The notes: a model not told the origin generated them from the letters alone. A stretch of 64,000 nucleotides of DNA from Dorea_A sp016295505 (GCF_039832105.1 NZ_JBDOHS010000009.1:86555-150554); one strand, 5' to 3'. Counted from the stretch's first letter, positions 54,717 through 64,000 are shown. Translations and numbers: made by a program.

Positions 54717-56249
54717 ATGAACAGTGTAATCAAAGGCGCAAGCTATGTACTTGCACATACTCCACAGATGGTATTTTATAATGGAACAACACAGACAACA
54801 GAAAAGGTTGTCAATCCTGAGTCTGAATATTTGAAAGCAATCGACAGTCACCTTCGTTCTTACGAAGAGGCTGTAAGTTACTGGCCAAACCAGGTATATA
54901 TCGGAAATGCTCATCCGGATGAATTAGCAGAAGTTGCATTCCCTTATTATGATAAGGCAAAAGAGGGTGCAGAAAGATACGGAAAATACGGCGAGATCAT
55001 GCCGGAGGAAGAATTCCTGATTCTTGCACAGACTGTAGACGTATTCGAAGTTGTAAAGCTGGACAAGGAATTTGTAGCAGCTCATAAGGATGCGTTTGCA
55101 GCAGATCCGATCATCACAGAGGATATCGTTGCAAAAGTTGAGGAAGGTATCGATGCAGAAGAGATCGCAAGACTGGTAAACGAAGAGCATGCAGAAGGTC
55201 TTTACCATGCAGGAAAACTTGTTGGATGTATCAAGAGAGCACATGATATCGATGTAAACCTGTCCGCACATGTTATGCATGAGAATATCATGAGTAAGGC
55301 TACCAGCGTTCTTGCATTATTATACGGTGTAAGAAATGCAGGAATCGACAAGGCAGACGTAGAGTATGTCATCGACTGTGCAGAAGAGGCATGTGGTGAT
55401 ATGAACCAGAGAGGCGGCGGAAACTTTGCAAAAGCAGCAGCAGAGATCGCAGGCCTTGTAAATGCAACCGGATCAGATACCCGTGGATTCTGTGCAGGAC
55501 CATCTCATGCCCTGATCGAGGCAGCATCCCTGGTAAAAGCCGGAACCTACAAATGTGTAGCAGTGACAGCCGGAGGATGTACCGCAAAATTAGGTATGAA
55601 CGGAAAAGACCATATCAAGAAAGATATGCCGATCCTGGAAGACTGCCTGGGCGGTTTCTGTGTGATCATCGCTGAGAACGACGGAGAGAATCCGGAGATC
55701 AACCTTGACATTGTAGGACGCCATACCGTAGGAACAGGTTCTGCACCACAGAACGTAATCGGAAGTCTGGTAGCAGATCCGCTGGAGAAAAACGGAATGA
55801 AGCTGACTGATATTGACAAGTTCTCACCGGAAATGCAGAATCCGGATATCACAAAACCGGCAGGAGCAGGAGATGTACCGCTTGCAAACTACAAGATGAT
55901 CGGAGCACTTGCAGTTAAGAGAGGCGAGTTAGACAGAAAAGAACTTGCAAACTTCACGAAAGATCATGGTCTGACCGGATGGGCACCGACGCAGGGACAC
56001 ATTCCTTCAGGTGTACCATACATCGGATTTGCAAGAGAAGATATCCTTGCAGGAAAGATCAAGAATGCAATGATCATCGGAAAAGGAAGTCTGTTCCTTG
56101 GACGTATGACCAACCTGTTTGACGGATGTTCTTTCGTGATCCAGGCAAACACAGGAGCAGAGGATAACAGCGGAGTATCCGAAGAAGAAGTAAAAGGACT
56201 GATCGCAAAAGCTATGAAAGATTTCGCTGCATCATTGCTGGCAGAATAG
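54717..56249 (+). CDS. grdC: Glycine reductase component C subunit GrdC
   Basis: The 510-residue protein begins VIKGASYVLAHTPQMVFYNGTT and has DTRGFCAGPSHALIEA, both conserved in GrdC. With GrdD it takes the carboxymethyl group from GrdA and releases acetyl phosphate. The fold is thiolase-like. It follows grdA by 221 bp and precedes grdD by 14 bp. Confidence 0.95.
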   Translation: MNSVIKGASYVLAHTPQMVFYNGTTQTTEKVVNPESEYLKAIDSHLRSYEEAVSYWPNQVYIGNAHPDELAEVAFPYYDKAKEGAERYGKYGEIMPEEEFLILAQTVDVFEVVKLDKEFVAAHKDAFAADPIITEDIVAKVEEGIDAEEIARLVNEEHAEGLYHAGKLVGCIKRAHDIDVNLSAHVMHENIMSKATSVLALLYGVRNAGIDKADVEYVIDCAEEACGDMNQRGGGNFAKAAAEIAGLVNATGSDTRGFCAGPSHALIEAASLVKAGTYKCVAVTAGGCTAKLGMNGKDHIKKDMPILEDCLGGFCVIIAENDGENPEINLDIVGRHTVGTGSAPQNVIGSLVADPLEKNGMKLTDIDKFSPEMQNPDITKPAGAGDVPLANYKMIGALAVKRGELDRKELANFTKDHGLTGWAPTQGHIPSGVPYIGFAREDILAGKIKNAMIIGKGSLFLGRMTNLFDGCSFVIQANTGAEDNSGVSEEEVKGLIAKAMKDFAASLLAE

Positions 56250-56263
56250 AGAGGTGAACAAAG

Positions 56264-57418
56264 ATGGCAAATGGAATTGAAAAAATGATTGCCGACACCT
56301 TTATGGAAATGGCTCAGGGATTGGAAACAGGAAGCTTCGGGAAGAGACCGAAGATCGCACTTACCGGAATGGGAAGTGAACATGGAGAAGAGAACTCCAT
56401 GGCAGCTGCAGTAGAGGCAGCAAGAGACGGGATCGATGTCTATTATATCGGAACCTTAGAGGCAGAAGGCGTAACGACTGTGAAAGTGGCAAATGATGAA
56501 GAAGGCCACGACAAGATGGAAGAGATGCTGAAAAACGGGGAAGTAGATGCAGCAGTAACGATGCATTTCCCGTTCCCGATCGGAGTATCAACGGTAGGAC
56601 GCTGTGTGACACCTGCCAAGGGAAAAGAAATGTACATCGCCAATACGACGGGAACCTCCAGTACTGATCGTATTGAAGGAATGATCAAGAATGCCATCTA
56701 CGGAATCATCACAGCAAAGGCATGCGGAAACGCAGCACCGAGCGTAGGAATTCTGAACGTAGACGGAGCACGTCAGACGGAAAAGGCATTAAAGCAGTTA
56801 AAAGAGCAGGGATATGATATCACATTTGCAGAGTCTGCAAGAGCAGACGGCGGATGCGTCATGAGAGGAAATGACGTACTTCAGGCATCACCGGATATCA
56901 TGGTAACAGATTCCCTGACAGGAAATATCCTGGTTAAGATGCTCTCTTCCGCAAATACAGGCGGAAGCTTCGAGGCAACAGGCTATGGCTATGGTCCCGG
57001 AATCGGCGAGGGATATGAGCAGTTAGTTATGATCGTATCCAGAGCAAGCGGAGCACCGGTCATTGCCAATGCGATCCGCTATGCGGCACAGCTGGTAAGA
57101 GGAAAAGTCTTTGAAGTAGCAAAGGCAGAATTTGCAGCAGTGAATAAAGCAGGACTGAAGGATATCCTGGGTGCATTAAAAGCAGCTCAGAAACCGGCTG
57201 CAGCAGAAGAGGATGTAAAAGAACCACCGAAGGAGATCGTAACAGCTCAGATTCCTGGAATCGAGGTTATGGATCTGGAAGATGCGGTAAAAGCATTGTG
57301 GAAGATCAACATCTACGCAGAGAGCGGAATGGGATGTACAGGCCCGATCATCCGTGTATCGGATGCAAATCTTGCAAAAGCTGAAGAAGAGCTTAAGAAA
57401 GCAGGATATATTCAGTAA
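56264..57418 (+). CDS. grdD: Glycine reductase component C subunit GrdD
   Basis: The 384-residue protein begins ANGIEKMIADTFMEMAQGLE and resembles PlsX/phosphate acetyltransferase-like folds. GMGCTGPIIRVS near the C-terminus holds Cys358, corresponding to the residue implicated in acetyl transfer in this subunit. It releases acetyl phosphate, which acetate kinase can use to make ATP. An intrinsic terminator follows, ending the operon. Confidence 0.95.
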   Translation: MANGIEKMIADTFMEMAQGLETGSFGKRPKIALTGMGSEHGEENSMAAAVEAARDGIDVYYIGTLEAEGVTTVKVANDEEGHDKMEEMLKNGEVDAAVTMHFPFPIGVSTVGRCVTPAKGKEMYIANTTGTSSTDRIEGMIKNAIYGIITAKACGNAAPSVGILNVDGARQTEKALKQLKEQGYDITFAESARADGGCVMRGNDVLQASPDIMVTDSLTGNILVKMLSSANTGGSFEATGYGYGPGIGEGYEQLVMIVSRASGAPVIANAIRYAAQLVRGKVFEVAKAEFAAVNKAGLKDILGALKAAQKPAAAEEDVKEPPKEIVTAQIPGIEVMDLEDAVKALWKINIYAESGMGCTGPIIRVSDANLAKAEEELKKAGYIQ

Positions 57419-57459
57419 TTTCAGAGCCTGAGGGCAACGGAAAAAGATCATAATTCAGA

Positions 57460-57499
57460 GGAAGTGGCGTCGAAATGTGTCGAGATGCCACTTCCTTTT
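57460..57499 (+). terminator. Terminator closing the grd operon
   Basis: GGAAGTGGC (57460-57468) pairs with GCCACTTCC (57487-57495), then TTTT. Confidence 0.8.
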
Positions 57500-57543
57500 G
57501 TATAATCCTTACTTTATAATGAGAAAAGTAGGGAGGTGCAAAG

Positions 57544-58329
57544 ATGGAAGAAGCGTTGCGTATAGATACAATACAGAAAACGATTTGTCGGATGTGTTAC
57601 ATTATCATGTGGATGATGGCAGGAATCTTTTTCTTTTATGAAATCAGTACATTTGCAGCATGTCCGGACTTAAGCCGGCATTTGAGTATGAAAATACAGG
57701 ATGAAGCAACCTGTCGTGGCATTGATATGTCGGTTCTTCATACCACCTCAGATATCAGGAATATATCTGAAAAAGCGAGGAATATGGCTGCTATACAGCA
57801 GGAAAAGATGAAAAATACTGTGCAGGAAACTCCAGAAGCAGAGAGGATACGAGAAACGACCGAAATGGTGAAAACACTGGAAATACCGGTGATTCGGGAC
57901 GAAGAAATACCGGATGTTTCGGGGAATGAACCGGCTTACATTGAAAGTATACCGGATTTGATTCCGGATGATCTTCCACAGATGGAGATGCCGGGTGCAG
58001 AGATAGAGATCAGAGGATTCCTGATCAATGCAGATGGATATATCACGGGATATACAGATTCTGTTTCTGTAACAGATGGTGTTCTTGTGATCCCGAGTGA
58101 TGAAAGATGCACCGGGATTCGAAAATCAGCGTTGGAAGGGCTGGAATCCATGATTTTTGAAATCTATATTCCTGAAAATATTACAGAGATTGAAGCGGAG
58201 ACGTTTGAACATCTGCATGAGCTGATGTATATAGAAGTAGCTGCAGATAATCCTGTTTATATCAGTGAACGTGGAGTATTGTATACGAAAAACGGTGAGC
58301 TGATTACTTTTCCAAAGGGAAGATATTAA
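57544..58329 (+). CDS. Membrane protein with BspA-like leucine-rich repeats
   Basis: One N-terminal membrane helix (MWMMAGIFFFYEISTF) precedes a charged linker of about 110 residues. The C-terminal 90 residues are BspA-type LRR repeats: IRKSALEGLESMIFEIYIPENITEIEAETFEHL. BspA-like repeats bind proteins at the cell surface. The product is expected with its repeats outside the cell, and no wall-anchor motif is present. AGGTG precedes the ATG. It stands alone between two terminators. Confidence 0.75.
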   Translation: MEEALRIDTIQKTICRMCYIIMWMMAGIFFFYEISTFAACPDLSRHLSMKIQDEATCRGIDMSVLHTTSDIRNISEKARNMAAIQQEKMKNTVQETPEAERIRETTEMVKTLEIPVIRDEEIPDVSGNEPAYIESIPDLIPDDLPQMEMPGAEIEIRGFLINADGYITGYTDSVSVTDGVLVIPSDERCTGIRKSALEGLESMIFEIYIPENITEIEAETFEHLHELMYIEVAADNPVYISERGVLYTKNGELITFPKGRY

Positions 58330-58343
58330 GAGAGAGGCAGTAG

Positions 58344-58378
58344 AGACTGTCGCAGCAGATACTGCGGTGGTCTTTGTT
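58344..58378 (+). terminator. Terminator after the LRR protein gene
   Basis: AGAC and CGCAG (58344-58355) pair with CTGCG and GTCT (58362-58373), then TTGTTTT. Confidence 0.7.
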
Positions 58379-58476
58379 TTCGTATATAAATACAATTTAA
58401 TTTCCTAAAATTCTCTGTTATTCTCCGATTTCTGGTGATATAATGGATGAAATTGAGCAAAGCAGAGGGAGCAGAC

Positions 58477-59709
58477 ATGAAGATTCGGCAGATAACAGAT
58501 AATAAAAAATTATATATGGACCTGTTGCTGTTGGCTGATCCACAGGAAAATATGATCGATGCATATCTGGATCAGGGAGAAATGTTTCTTCTTGAAGAAA
58601 ACGGAGAAGCAAAGACGGTTGCAGTAGTCATGCTTTATAAAAACCGGAAGTGTGAACTGAAGAATATTGCAACTGTCGAGACACAGCAGGGCAAGGGATA
58701 TGGAAAGTATATGATACATTTTCTGTGTGAGCACTACAGCAGTCTGTGCGATATGATGTACGTCGGTACGGGAAACACCAGAAAAAACATTGGATTTTAT
58801 GAAAAATGCGGATTCGAAAATTCACATATTGTGATAGATTATTTTGTGAAAAATTACAGGGAACCGATCTATGATGAGGGTGTGCGGCTTACAGATATGA
58901 TCTATCTGAAAAAAAGGCTGGAATCGGAGGTGGATGTGAAAAAGGTTGTGGATCTGGCACTGGAGGCAGGAAGGATTCTGTTGAAAAACGGCGCAGAGAT
59001 CTTTCGTGTGGAAGAGACGATCACCAGGATCTGCCATCGTTTTCATGTAGAGCATATCGATGTGTTTATGCTCAGTCACGGTATATTTGTCAGTGCAGAA
59101 AATGGAATGGAAGAGACATATACAAAGGTAAAGCCAATTCCGTTATCGGCATCTCATCTTGGAATCGTTGCGGAAGTAAATGCGCTTTCCAGAGAGATTG
59201 AAGCTGGTCATATGGGAATTGATGAGGCATCTGAAAAGTTAAAAGAAATTGATAAGATGCCTTCTAAAAATGGATATTTTCAGATTGTTGCTGCGGGAAT
59301 CGCGAGTGGAACGTTTGGATATATGCTGGGTGCAACGGAATCTGAGAGTATGATGGCCTTTTTTATCGGCTGTATTCTGTATGTATGGGTTCTGTTCAGT
59401 AAAAAGCACGGATTGTCCAAGATGATTGTAAATATAGCAGGTGGAGTTATCATCACCACTCTTGCAATATGCTTCAGGCATCTGGCTCATATGGAGGAAC
59501 TGCGGATTGACGGAATGATCATCGGAGGAATCATGCCTCTGGTCCCGGGACTGGCTTTCGTGAATGCAATCCGGGATATTGCGGACAGTGATTTTTTGTC
59601 CGGAACCGTGCGTATGATAGATGCGATTCTGGTATTTGTTTACATTGCGATCGGGGTGGGAGTGACACTCAGCATCTATAATAATATGATAGGGGGATTA
59701 TTGCCATGA
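58477..59709 (+). CDS. Fusion of GNAT acetyltransferase and YjjP-like (ThrE N-half) exporter subunit
   Basis: Residues 1-145 are a GNAT domain: IATVETQQGKGYGKYMIHFL is the acetyl-CoA loop and TGNTRKNIGFYEKCGF the following helix. From about residue 155 the protein is YjjP/DUF1212-like: VVDLALEAGRILLKNGAEIFRVEETITRICHRF, then about five membrane helices. YjjP works with YjjB to export dicarboxylates or threonine/serine. The YjjB partner is the next gene, overlapping by four bases. ATG 58477 has GGGAG upstream; ATG 58447 adds ten unlikely residues. The domain pairing is unusual. Confidence 0.85.
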   Translation: MKIRQITDNKKLYMDLLLLADPQENMIDAYLDQGEMFLLEENGEAKTVAVVMLYKNRKCELKNIATVETQQGKGYGKYMIHFLCEHYSSLCDMMYVGTGNTRKNIGFYEKCGFENSHIVIDYFVKNYREPIYDEGVRLTDMIYLKKRLESEVDVKKVVDLALEAGRILLKNGAEIFRVEETITRICHRFHVEHIDVFMLSHGIFVSAENGMEETYTKVKPIPLSASHLGIVAEVNALSREIEAGHMGIDEASEKLKEIDKMPSKNGYFQIVAAGIASGTFGYMLGATESESMMAFFIGCILYVWVLFSKKHGLSKMIVNIAGGVIITTLAICFRHLAHMEELRIDGMIIGGIMPLVPGLAFVNAIRDIADSDFLSGTVRMIDAILVFVYIAIGVGVTLSIYNNMIGGLLP

Positions 59710-60167
59710 TCCGTGAATTAATCGTGAATGTTCTCTGCTCCTTTTCTGGGACGATTGCGTATGCTGTCTTATATAATGTTCCGAAAAAATATTATGCATG
59801 CTGTGGAATGACCGGGGCAGCCGGGTGGCTGGTATACAAAGCACTGGTACAGGGAATATCACCGGTAATTGCATCTTTCTTCGGTACTCTTGTCGTGGTG
59901 TTGATCTCACGTATGCTGACGGTGCGTATGAAATGTCCGATTACTATATTTCTGGTATCCGGTATCTTTCCGCTGGTTCCCGGAGCGGGGGTATATTATA
60001 CTGCATATTATCTGGTCACAAATCAGCTTTCCCTTGCTGCAATGAAGGGAATCGAATCCGTCAAGATTGCCTTTGCAATTGTATTTGGAATCGTATGTAT
60101 TGTTTCTATTCCAAGGGAAGTGTTTCAGATGGGATACTGGAAGCAAAGAAGATGGAGAAAAGGTTGA
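59706..60167 (+). CDS. YjjB-like exporter subunit (ThrE C-half)
   Basis: The 153-residue protein has four to five membrane helices with CPITIFLVSGIFPLVPGAGVYYT, the YjjB/DUF3815 pattern. Its start overlaps the YjjP-GNAT gene's stop (ATGA), so both halves are made together. A full-length fused version lies at 21588. A substrate of threonine, serine or a dicarboxylate is inferred from the family. Confidence 0.87.
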   Translation: MIRELIVNVLCSFSGTIAYAVLYNVPKKYYACCGMTGAAGWLVYKALVQGISPVIASFFGTLVVVLISRMLTVRMKCPITIFLVSGIFPLVPGAGVYYTAYYLVTNQLSLAAMKGIESVKIAFAIVFGIVCIVSIPREVFQMGYWKQRRWRKG

Positions 60168-60243
60168 TGCATGTATGGCGATTGTGCTACAATATAAGAA
60201 TAGACGGATAAAATTATAAAAGAATTAGGAGATATTAATTACA

Positions 60244-61707
60244 ATGAGTAAAGTAAGAACAAGATTTGCACCAAGCCCTACAGGAAGAATGCATGTAGGA
60301 AACTTAAGAACTGCGCTTTATGCGTATTTGATAGCAAAGCATGAAAATGGCGACTTTATGTTAAGAATAGAAGATACGGATCAGGAAAGATTCGTGGAAG
60401 GGGCTCTGGAGATCATCTACCACACACTGGCAGAGACCGGACTGATCCATGATGAGGGTCCGGACAAGGACGGAGGCGTCGGCCCTTATGTACAGAGTGA
60501 GCGTAATGCTTCCGGATTATATCTGAAGTACGCGAAGCAGCTGATCGAACAGGGGGATGCGTATTATTGTTTCTGTGATAAGGAGCGTCTGGAATCCCTG
60601 AAGAACAAAGTGTCTGATGAAGACGGCGGAACAGAGATCGTGGTATATGACAAGCATTGTCTGGGACTGAGCAAGGAAGAAGTAAAAGCTAATCTTGCGG
60701 CAGGAAAACCATATGTTATCCGTTTTAATATGCCGACAGAGGGAACAACGACATTCCATGATGAGATCTATGGAGACATCTCTGTACCGAATGCAGAACT
60801 TGACGACCTGATTCTGATCAAATCTGACGGATATCCGACTTATAATTTTGCCAATGTAATTGACGATCATCTGATGGGAATTACACACGTTGTACGTGGC
60901 AATGAATATCTGTCTTCAGCACCAAAGTACAATAAGATCTATGAAGCCTTCGGATGGGAAGTTCCGGTATATGTACATTGTCCGTTGATTACAGACGAAA
61001 ATCACAAAAAGCTGAGCAAACGCTGCGGCCATTCTTCTTACGAAGATCTGATCGATCAGGGATTCGTGACAGAGGCAGTGGTGAATTATGTTGCACTTCT
61101 TGGCTGGTGTCCGACCGGCAACCAGGAGATCTTCTCTCTGGAAGAACTGGTGAAAGAATTTGATTATCGCCATATGAGCAAGTCTCCGGCTGTGTTTGAT
61201 ATTGTAAAACTGAAATGGATGAATGGAGAATATCTGAAGAAGATGGATTTTGATCAGTTCTATGAAAGGGCAGAATCCTATATCAGAGAAGTGGTTACAA
61301 AAGATTATGATCTGAAGAAGATCGCAGCACTTGTAAAGACGAGAATTGAGATCTTCCCGGATATCAAAGAACAGATTGACTTCTTCGAAGAGCTTCCGGA
61401 GTATGATACAGCTATGTATTGTCACAAAAAGATGAAGACCAATGAGGAGAATTCTCTGAAAGTGCTTCAGGATGTTCTTCCTCTTCTGGAAGCGCAGGAG
61501 GATTTCAGTAACGATGCTCTGTTTGCACTGTTGAAAGGGTATGTTGATGAAGCTGGTGTTAAGACCGGATTTGTTATGTGGCCGGTCAGAACAGCTGTTT
61601 CCGGAAAACAGAATACACCTGGCGGGGCAACAGAGATTATGGAGATCCTAGGAAAAGAAGAATCCATAAGACGTATTAAAAAAGGTATTGAATTATTAAA
61701 TAAGTAA
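60244..61707 (+). CDS. gltX: Glutamyl-tRNA synthetase
   Basis: The HIGH-type motif is APSPTGRMHVGN and the KMSKS-type motif is KKLSKRCGH. The length of 487 residues is normal. It charges tRNA-Glu, and in many Firmicutes also tRNA-Gln before amidation by GatCAB. AGGAG lies upstream of the ATG. No T-box leader is seen in the short gap before it. Confidence 0.96.
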   Translation: MSKVRTRFAPSPTGRMHVGNLRTALYAYLIAKHENGDFMLRIEDTDQERFVEGALEIIYHTLAETGLIHDEGPDKDGGVGPYVQSERNASGLYLKYAKQLIEQGDAYYCFCDKERLESLKNKVSDEDGGTEIVVYDKHCLGLSKEEVKANLAAGKPYVIRFNMPTEGTTTFHDEIYGDISVPNAELDDLILIKSDGYPTYNFANVIDDHLMGITHVVRGNEYLSSAPKYNKIYEAFGWEVPVYVHCPLITDENHKKLSKRCGHSSYEDLIDQGFVTEAVVNYVALLGWCPTGNQEIFSLEELVKEFDYRHMSKSPAVFDIVKLKWMNGEYLKKMDFDQFYERAESYIREVVTKDYDLKKIAALVKTRIEIFPDIKEQIDFFEELPEYDTAMYCHKKMKTNEENSLKVLQDVLPLLEAQEDFSNDALFALLKGYVDEAGVKTGFVMWPVRTAVSGKQNTPGGATEIMEILGKEESIRRIKKGIELLNK

Positions 61708-61717
61708 GGGGAATCTG

Positions 61718-63556
61718 ATGAGTCTGAATCAAGCGCAGGCTGAGGCGGTCGCCCACAAAGAAGGACCATGTATGGTCCTTGCCGGTCCCGGTTCCGGGAA
61801 AACTCTTACCATAGCAAAGAGAATTGAATATCTGATTACAAAGTATAAGGTAAGACCAGAAGAAATTCTGGTCATTACCTTTACTAAGTATGCGGCAAAA
61901 GAGATGAAGGAGAGAACCAGAAGAGTATGTGGCAAACCGGCATATTCGGTTACCTTTGGTACTTTTCATGGAATCTATTATGGTATCCTGAAATGGGCCT
62001 ATCGACTGAACCAGACGAATCTTCTGACAGAAGAGGAGAAGTATACGTTGATCCGTCAGCTGATATCTCAGATGGATTGGGAGGAGATTCCGGCTGCTGA
62101 TGAAGAAAAAGATTATCTGCAGGATCTGGCCGTGGAGATTGGCAATGTAAAGAATAATTGTCTTAATATTATGGAATATGATTCTTTGAAATATGGGAAA
62201 GAACGGTTTCGTGAGCTGTATCAGTCTTATGAATATGAAAAACGAAAACAGAAAAAGATTGATTTTGAAGACATGCTGGTAATGTGCCGGGATCTGTTCA
62301 GGAGCAGACCGGATATTCTGGAAAAATGGCAGAAAAAGTTCCGTTATATCCTGGTGGATGAGTTCCAGGATGTCAATCAGGCACAGTATGATGTGGTGCG
62401 GATGCTGGCGGCACCTGAGAATAATCTGTTTGTGGTGGGGGATGATGATCAGTCGGTATATGGGTTTCGAGGAGCAAAGCCCGGAATCATGATGGAATTT
62501 GTGAAGGATTATCCGGATGCCAGGCAGATTCTGCTGAATGTGAATTACAGATCTACCGGTTATATTGTCAAAGGAGCTTTGAAGGTAATCGGGCATAACA
62601 AGGCAAGATTTGCGAAAGAGATTATTGCGGAAAAAAAGCCGGATGAAACGGTCCACGTTCAGGAAGTGAAAGATCCGATGGAAGAAAGCAGATATGTGAT
62701 CGACAAGATCCGGGAATATACAGAAAGGGGAATTTCGTATTCACAGATTGCGGTCCTTTATCGTACAAATCTGGATGCAAGAGCATTGTCAGAGGTTCTG
62801 ATGGAATACCAGATTCCATTTACGATGAAAGAATATCTGAACAATATTTATGATCATTTTATCGGAGTGGATATCAGCAGCTACTTTCATCTGTCACAGG
62901 GAGAGTATGACAGAAAATATTTTCTCCAGATTGCTAACAGGCCAAAGAGATATATCAGCAGAGAATGCCTGAACGAGAAAAAGGTGAGTTATGAATCTAT
63001 CCGGAACTTCTATTGTGATAAGGAATGGATGATGGACCGGATCGATCAGCTGGAATGGGATATGAAGATGATCCGGAATAAGACTCCGTATGCGGCGATT
63101 CAATATATCAGAAAAAGTATGGGATATGATGAATTTTTGAAGGAATATGCAGCGTACCGGAAGATACCGGAAGAAGATCTGATGGCAGTCATTCATGAGA
63201 TTCAGCAGAATTCCAGAGAGTATCAGACCATTTCAGATTGGTTCGCGCATGTGGAGAGATACCGGGAGATGTTAAAACTACAAAATCAGAAACGGGAAAG
63301 CACAGATGGTGTTGCGCTTATGACGATGCACAGCGCAAAAGGTCTGGAATATGATACGGTTTTTATGATTGAGAGCAATGAAGGAAGTACTCCGTATCGG
63401 AAAGCAAGGTCCGAAGAAGAGATCGAAGAGGAGCGCCGCCTGTTTTATGTGGCGATGACCAGGGCAAAGAGAAAACTGATCATCAGCTATGTAAAAGAAA
63501 AAAACGGGAAAGATATGAATCCCTCCCGTTTTGTTGATGAACTACTCCTCGTCTGA
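61718..63556 (+). CDS. UvrD/PcrA-type ATP-dependent helicase
   Basis: Walker A AGPGSGKT, motif II LVDEFQD, motif III GDDDQSVYGFRG, motif V MTMHSAKGLEY and motif VI RRLFYVAMTRAKRKL are present in order. At 612 residues it is shorter than PcrA (about 730), so it is a short UvrD relative. It unwinds DNA in repair or replication restart. The 3' end overlaps the convergent DUF1292 gene by 15 bases. It starts ten bases after gltX. Confidence 0.93.
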   Translation: MSLNQAQAEAVAHKEGPCMVLAGPGSGKTLTIAKRIEYLITKYKVRPEEILVITFTKYAAKEMKERTRRVCGKPAYSVTFGTFHGIYYGILKWAYRLNQTNLLTEEEKYTLIRQLISQMDWEEIPAADEEKDYLQDLAVEIGNVKNNCLNIMEYDSLKYGKERFRELYQSYEYEKRKQKKIDFEDMLVMCRDLFRSRPDILEKWQKKFRYILVDEFQDVNQAQYDVVRMLAAPENNLFVVGDDDQSVYGFRGAKPGIMMEFVKDYPDARQILLNVNYRSTGYIVKGALKVIGHNKARFAKEIIAEKKPDETVHVQEVKDPMEESRYVIDKIREYTERGISYSQIAVLYRTNLDARALSEVLMEYQIPFTMKEYLNNIYDHFIGVDISSYFHLSQGEYDRKYFLQIANRPKRYISRECLNEKKVSYESIRNFYCDKEWMMDRIDQLEWDMKMIRNKTPYAAIQYIRKSMGYDEFLKEYAAYRKIPEEDLMAVIHEIQQNSREYQTISDWFAHVERYREMLKLQNQKRESTDGVALMTMHSAKGLEYDTVFMIESNEGSTPYRKARSEEEIEEERRLFYVAMTRAKRKLIISYVKEKNGKDMNPSRFVDELLLV

Positions 63557-63850
63557 ATCTTCCAGTTCCAGTGTATCCATCCATTCGTCGAAAGCATCAG
63601 CGGCAGCCTCATACTCAGCGTCGTCTTCGATGTTGCCGAGTTCCGGTTCGCCGTTTTCATCTTCGCTGTAACGATAGAGGTAGATGTCACTGTCAGCATC
63701 AAATTCCATATTGTCATCCAGTGGAACAAGTGCAATATATTCTTTCCCGCCTGCTTCGAATACAGTGAGGATTGCACACTGGATTACTTCGTCATTGTCA
63801 AGGGTCAGCTCAATTGTTACATATCCGTCATTATCGATTGTTTCATTCAT
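63542..63850 (-). CDS. DUF1292 family acidic protein (YrzB-like)
   Basis: This 102-residue acidic protein has YVTIELTLDNDEVIQCAILTVFEAGGKEYIALVPL, the DUF1292 core, followed by an Asp/Glu-rich tail. The function is not known. ATG 63850 on the minus strand has AAGGAG upstream; a longer start at 63901 has none. In Firmicutes the family often sits with ruvX or fur-like genes, but the upstream neighbour here is outside the window. It overlaps the helicase gene tail to tail. The remaining 63851-64000 looks like its promoter region. Confidence 0.82.
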   Translation of the reverse strand: MNETIDNDGYVTIELTLDNDEVIQCAILTVFEAGGKEYIALVPLDDNMEFDADSDIYLYRYSEDENGEPELGNIEDDAEYEAAADAFDEWMDTLELEDSDEE

Positions 63851-64000
63851 AGCCGCATTCTCCTTTTCTATATCACTATAGGCATTTGTTAAATGCCGCA
63901 ACCCATTGATTTTACTGGGTTTTCTCGCTGTTTATATATAAATTTTCTCTCCACTCATGGTAAAATATAAGTAACCACACAAACATCCCACACACGAGAG

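Noticed and set aside
60168..60243. T-box riboswitch upstream of gltX
   Set aside because: The gap is too short and lacks the conserved T-box sequence.
1..64000. CRISPR array, rRNA, tRNA or transposase genes
   Set aside because: No direct-repeat array, rRNA core sequence, tRNA-like cloverleaf with a TTCRANNC loop, or transposase was recognised on reading both strands; a tRNAscan-SE run would be decisive for tRNA.

Overview
The window looks like a chromosomal segment of a low-to-mid-GC, spore-forming, anaerobic gut Firmicute, most likely family Lachnospiraceae (inference). The grounds are protein families I know mainly from that family (DUF5716/DUF5717/TPR cluster, DUF4867, DUF6483), a SpoIID-like and a SleB-like cortex protein, AGGAGG ribosome sites, TTGAAA/TATAAT promoters, and a Stickland glycine reductase operon. 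Three genes read in-frame UGA as selenocysteine (an ArsM-like methyltransferase, grdB and grdA), so the host must make selenoproteins.

Layout. 1-6900: a surface or antagonism module with a Ycf46-like AAA ATPase (cut by the left edge), a papain-fold toxin-like protein followed by an Imm35-like immunity protein, an unknown protein, two zinc-ribbon membrane proteins ending in carbohydrate-binding-like domains, a VanX-like lipoprotein and a GH3 lipoprotein. 6921-14244: AGCS and NSS amino-acid symporters, an amidohydrolase, a flavodoxin-like protein, a TetR regulator and a MATE pump preceded by a 19-bp perfect palindrome. 14332-19398: the pyrH-frr-uppS-cdsA-dxr-rseP housekeeping run. 19478-26316: accessory genes, including the selenoprotein methyltransferase, a ThrE-type exporter, two MerR regulators, and an odd segment with two look-alike leader hairpins, a frameshifted small gene and a MATE/cytidylate-kinase-like chimera.

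26398-33559: a SpoIID/peptidoglycan-binding protein, a transglutaminase-like protein and carAB behind a leader terminator. 33819-36403: a SleB-like hydrolase, an ABC-permease remnant, a cupin, a 153-bp nested inverted repeat and a PLP aminotransferase. 36534-41887: a three-gene operon of unknown function (DUF5717, DUF5716, TPR). 41987-44273: a polar amino-acid ABC importer. 44481-47365: purF and purB.

47603-57418: an AGCS symporter, then a glycine riboswitch with terminator, then grdX-grdE-grdB-trxB-trxA-grdA and grdC-grdD. Together these import glycine and reduce it to acetyl phosphate, with electrons from thioredoxin reductase and thioredoxin. 57544-63850: an LRR-like protein, a GNAT-ThrE fusion with its YjjB-like partner, gltX, a UvrD-type helicase and a convergent DUF1292 protein.

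The least explained parts are the 24.9-26.3 kb RNA/chimera segment, the 36.5-41.9 kb operon, and the toxin/ATPase module at the left edge. I saw no rRNA or tRNA gene, CRISPR array, transposase or replication origin.
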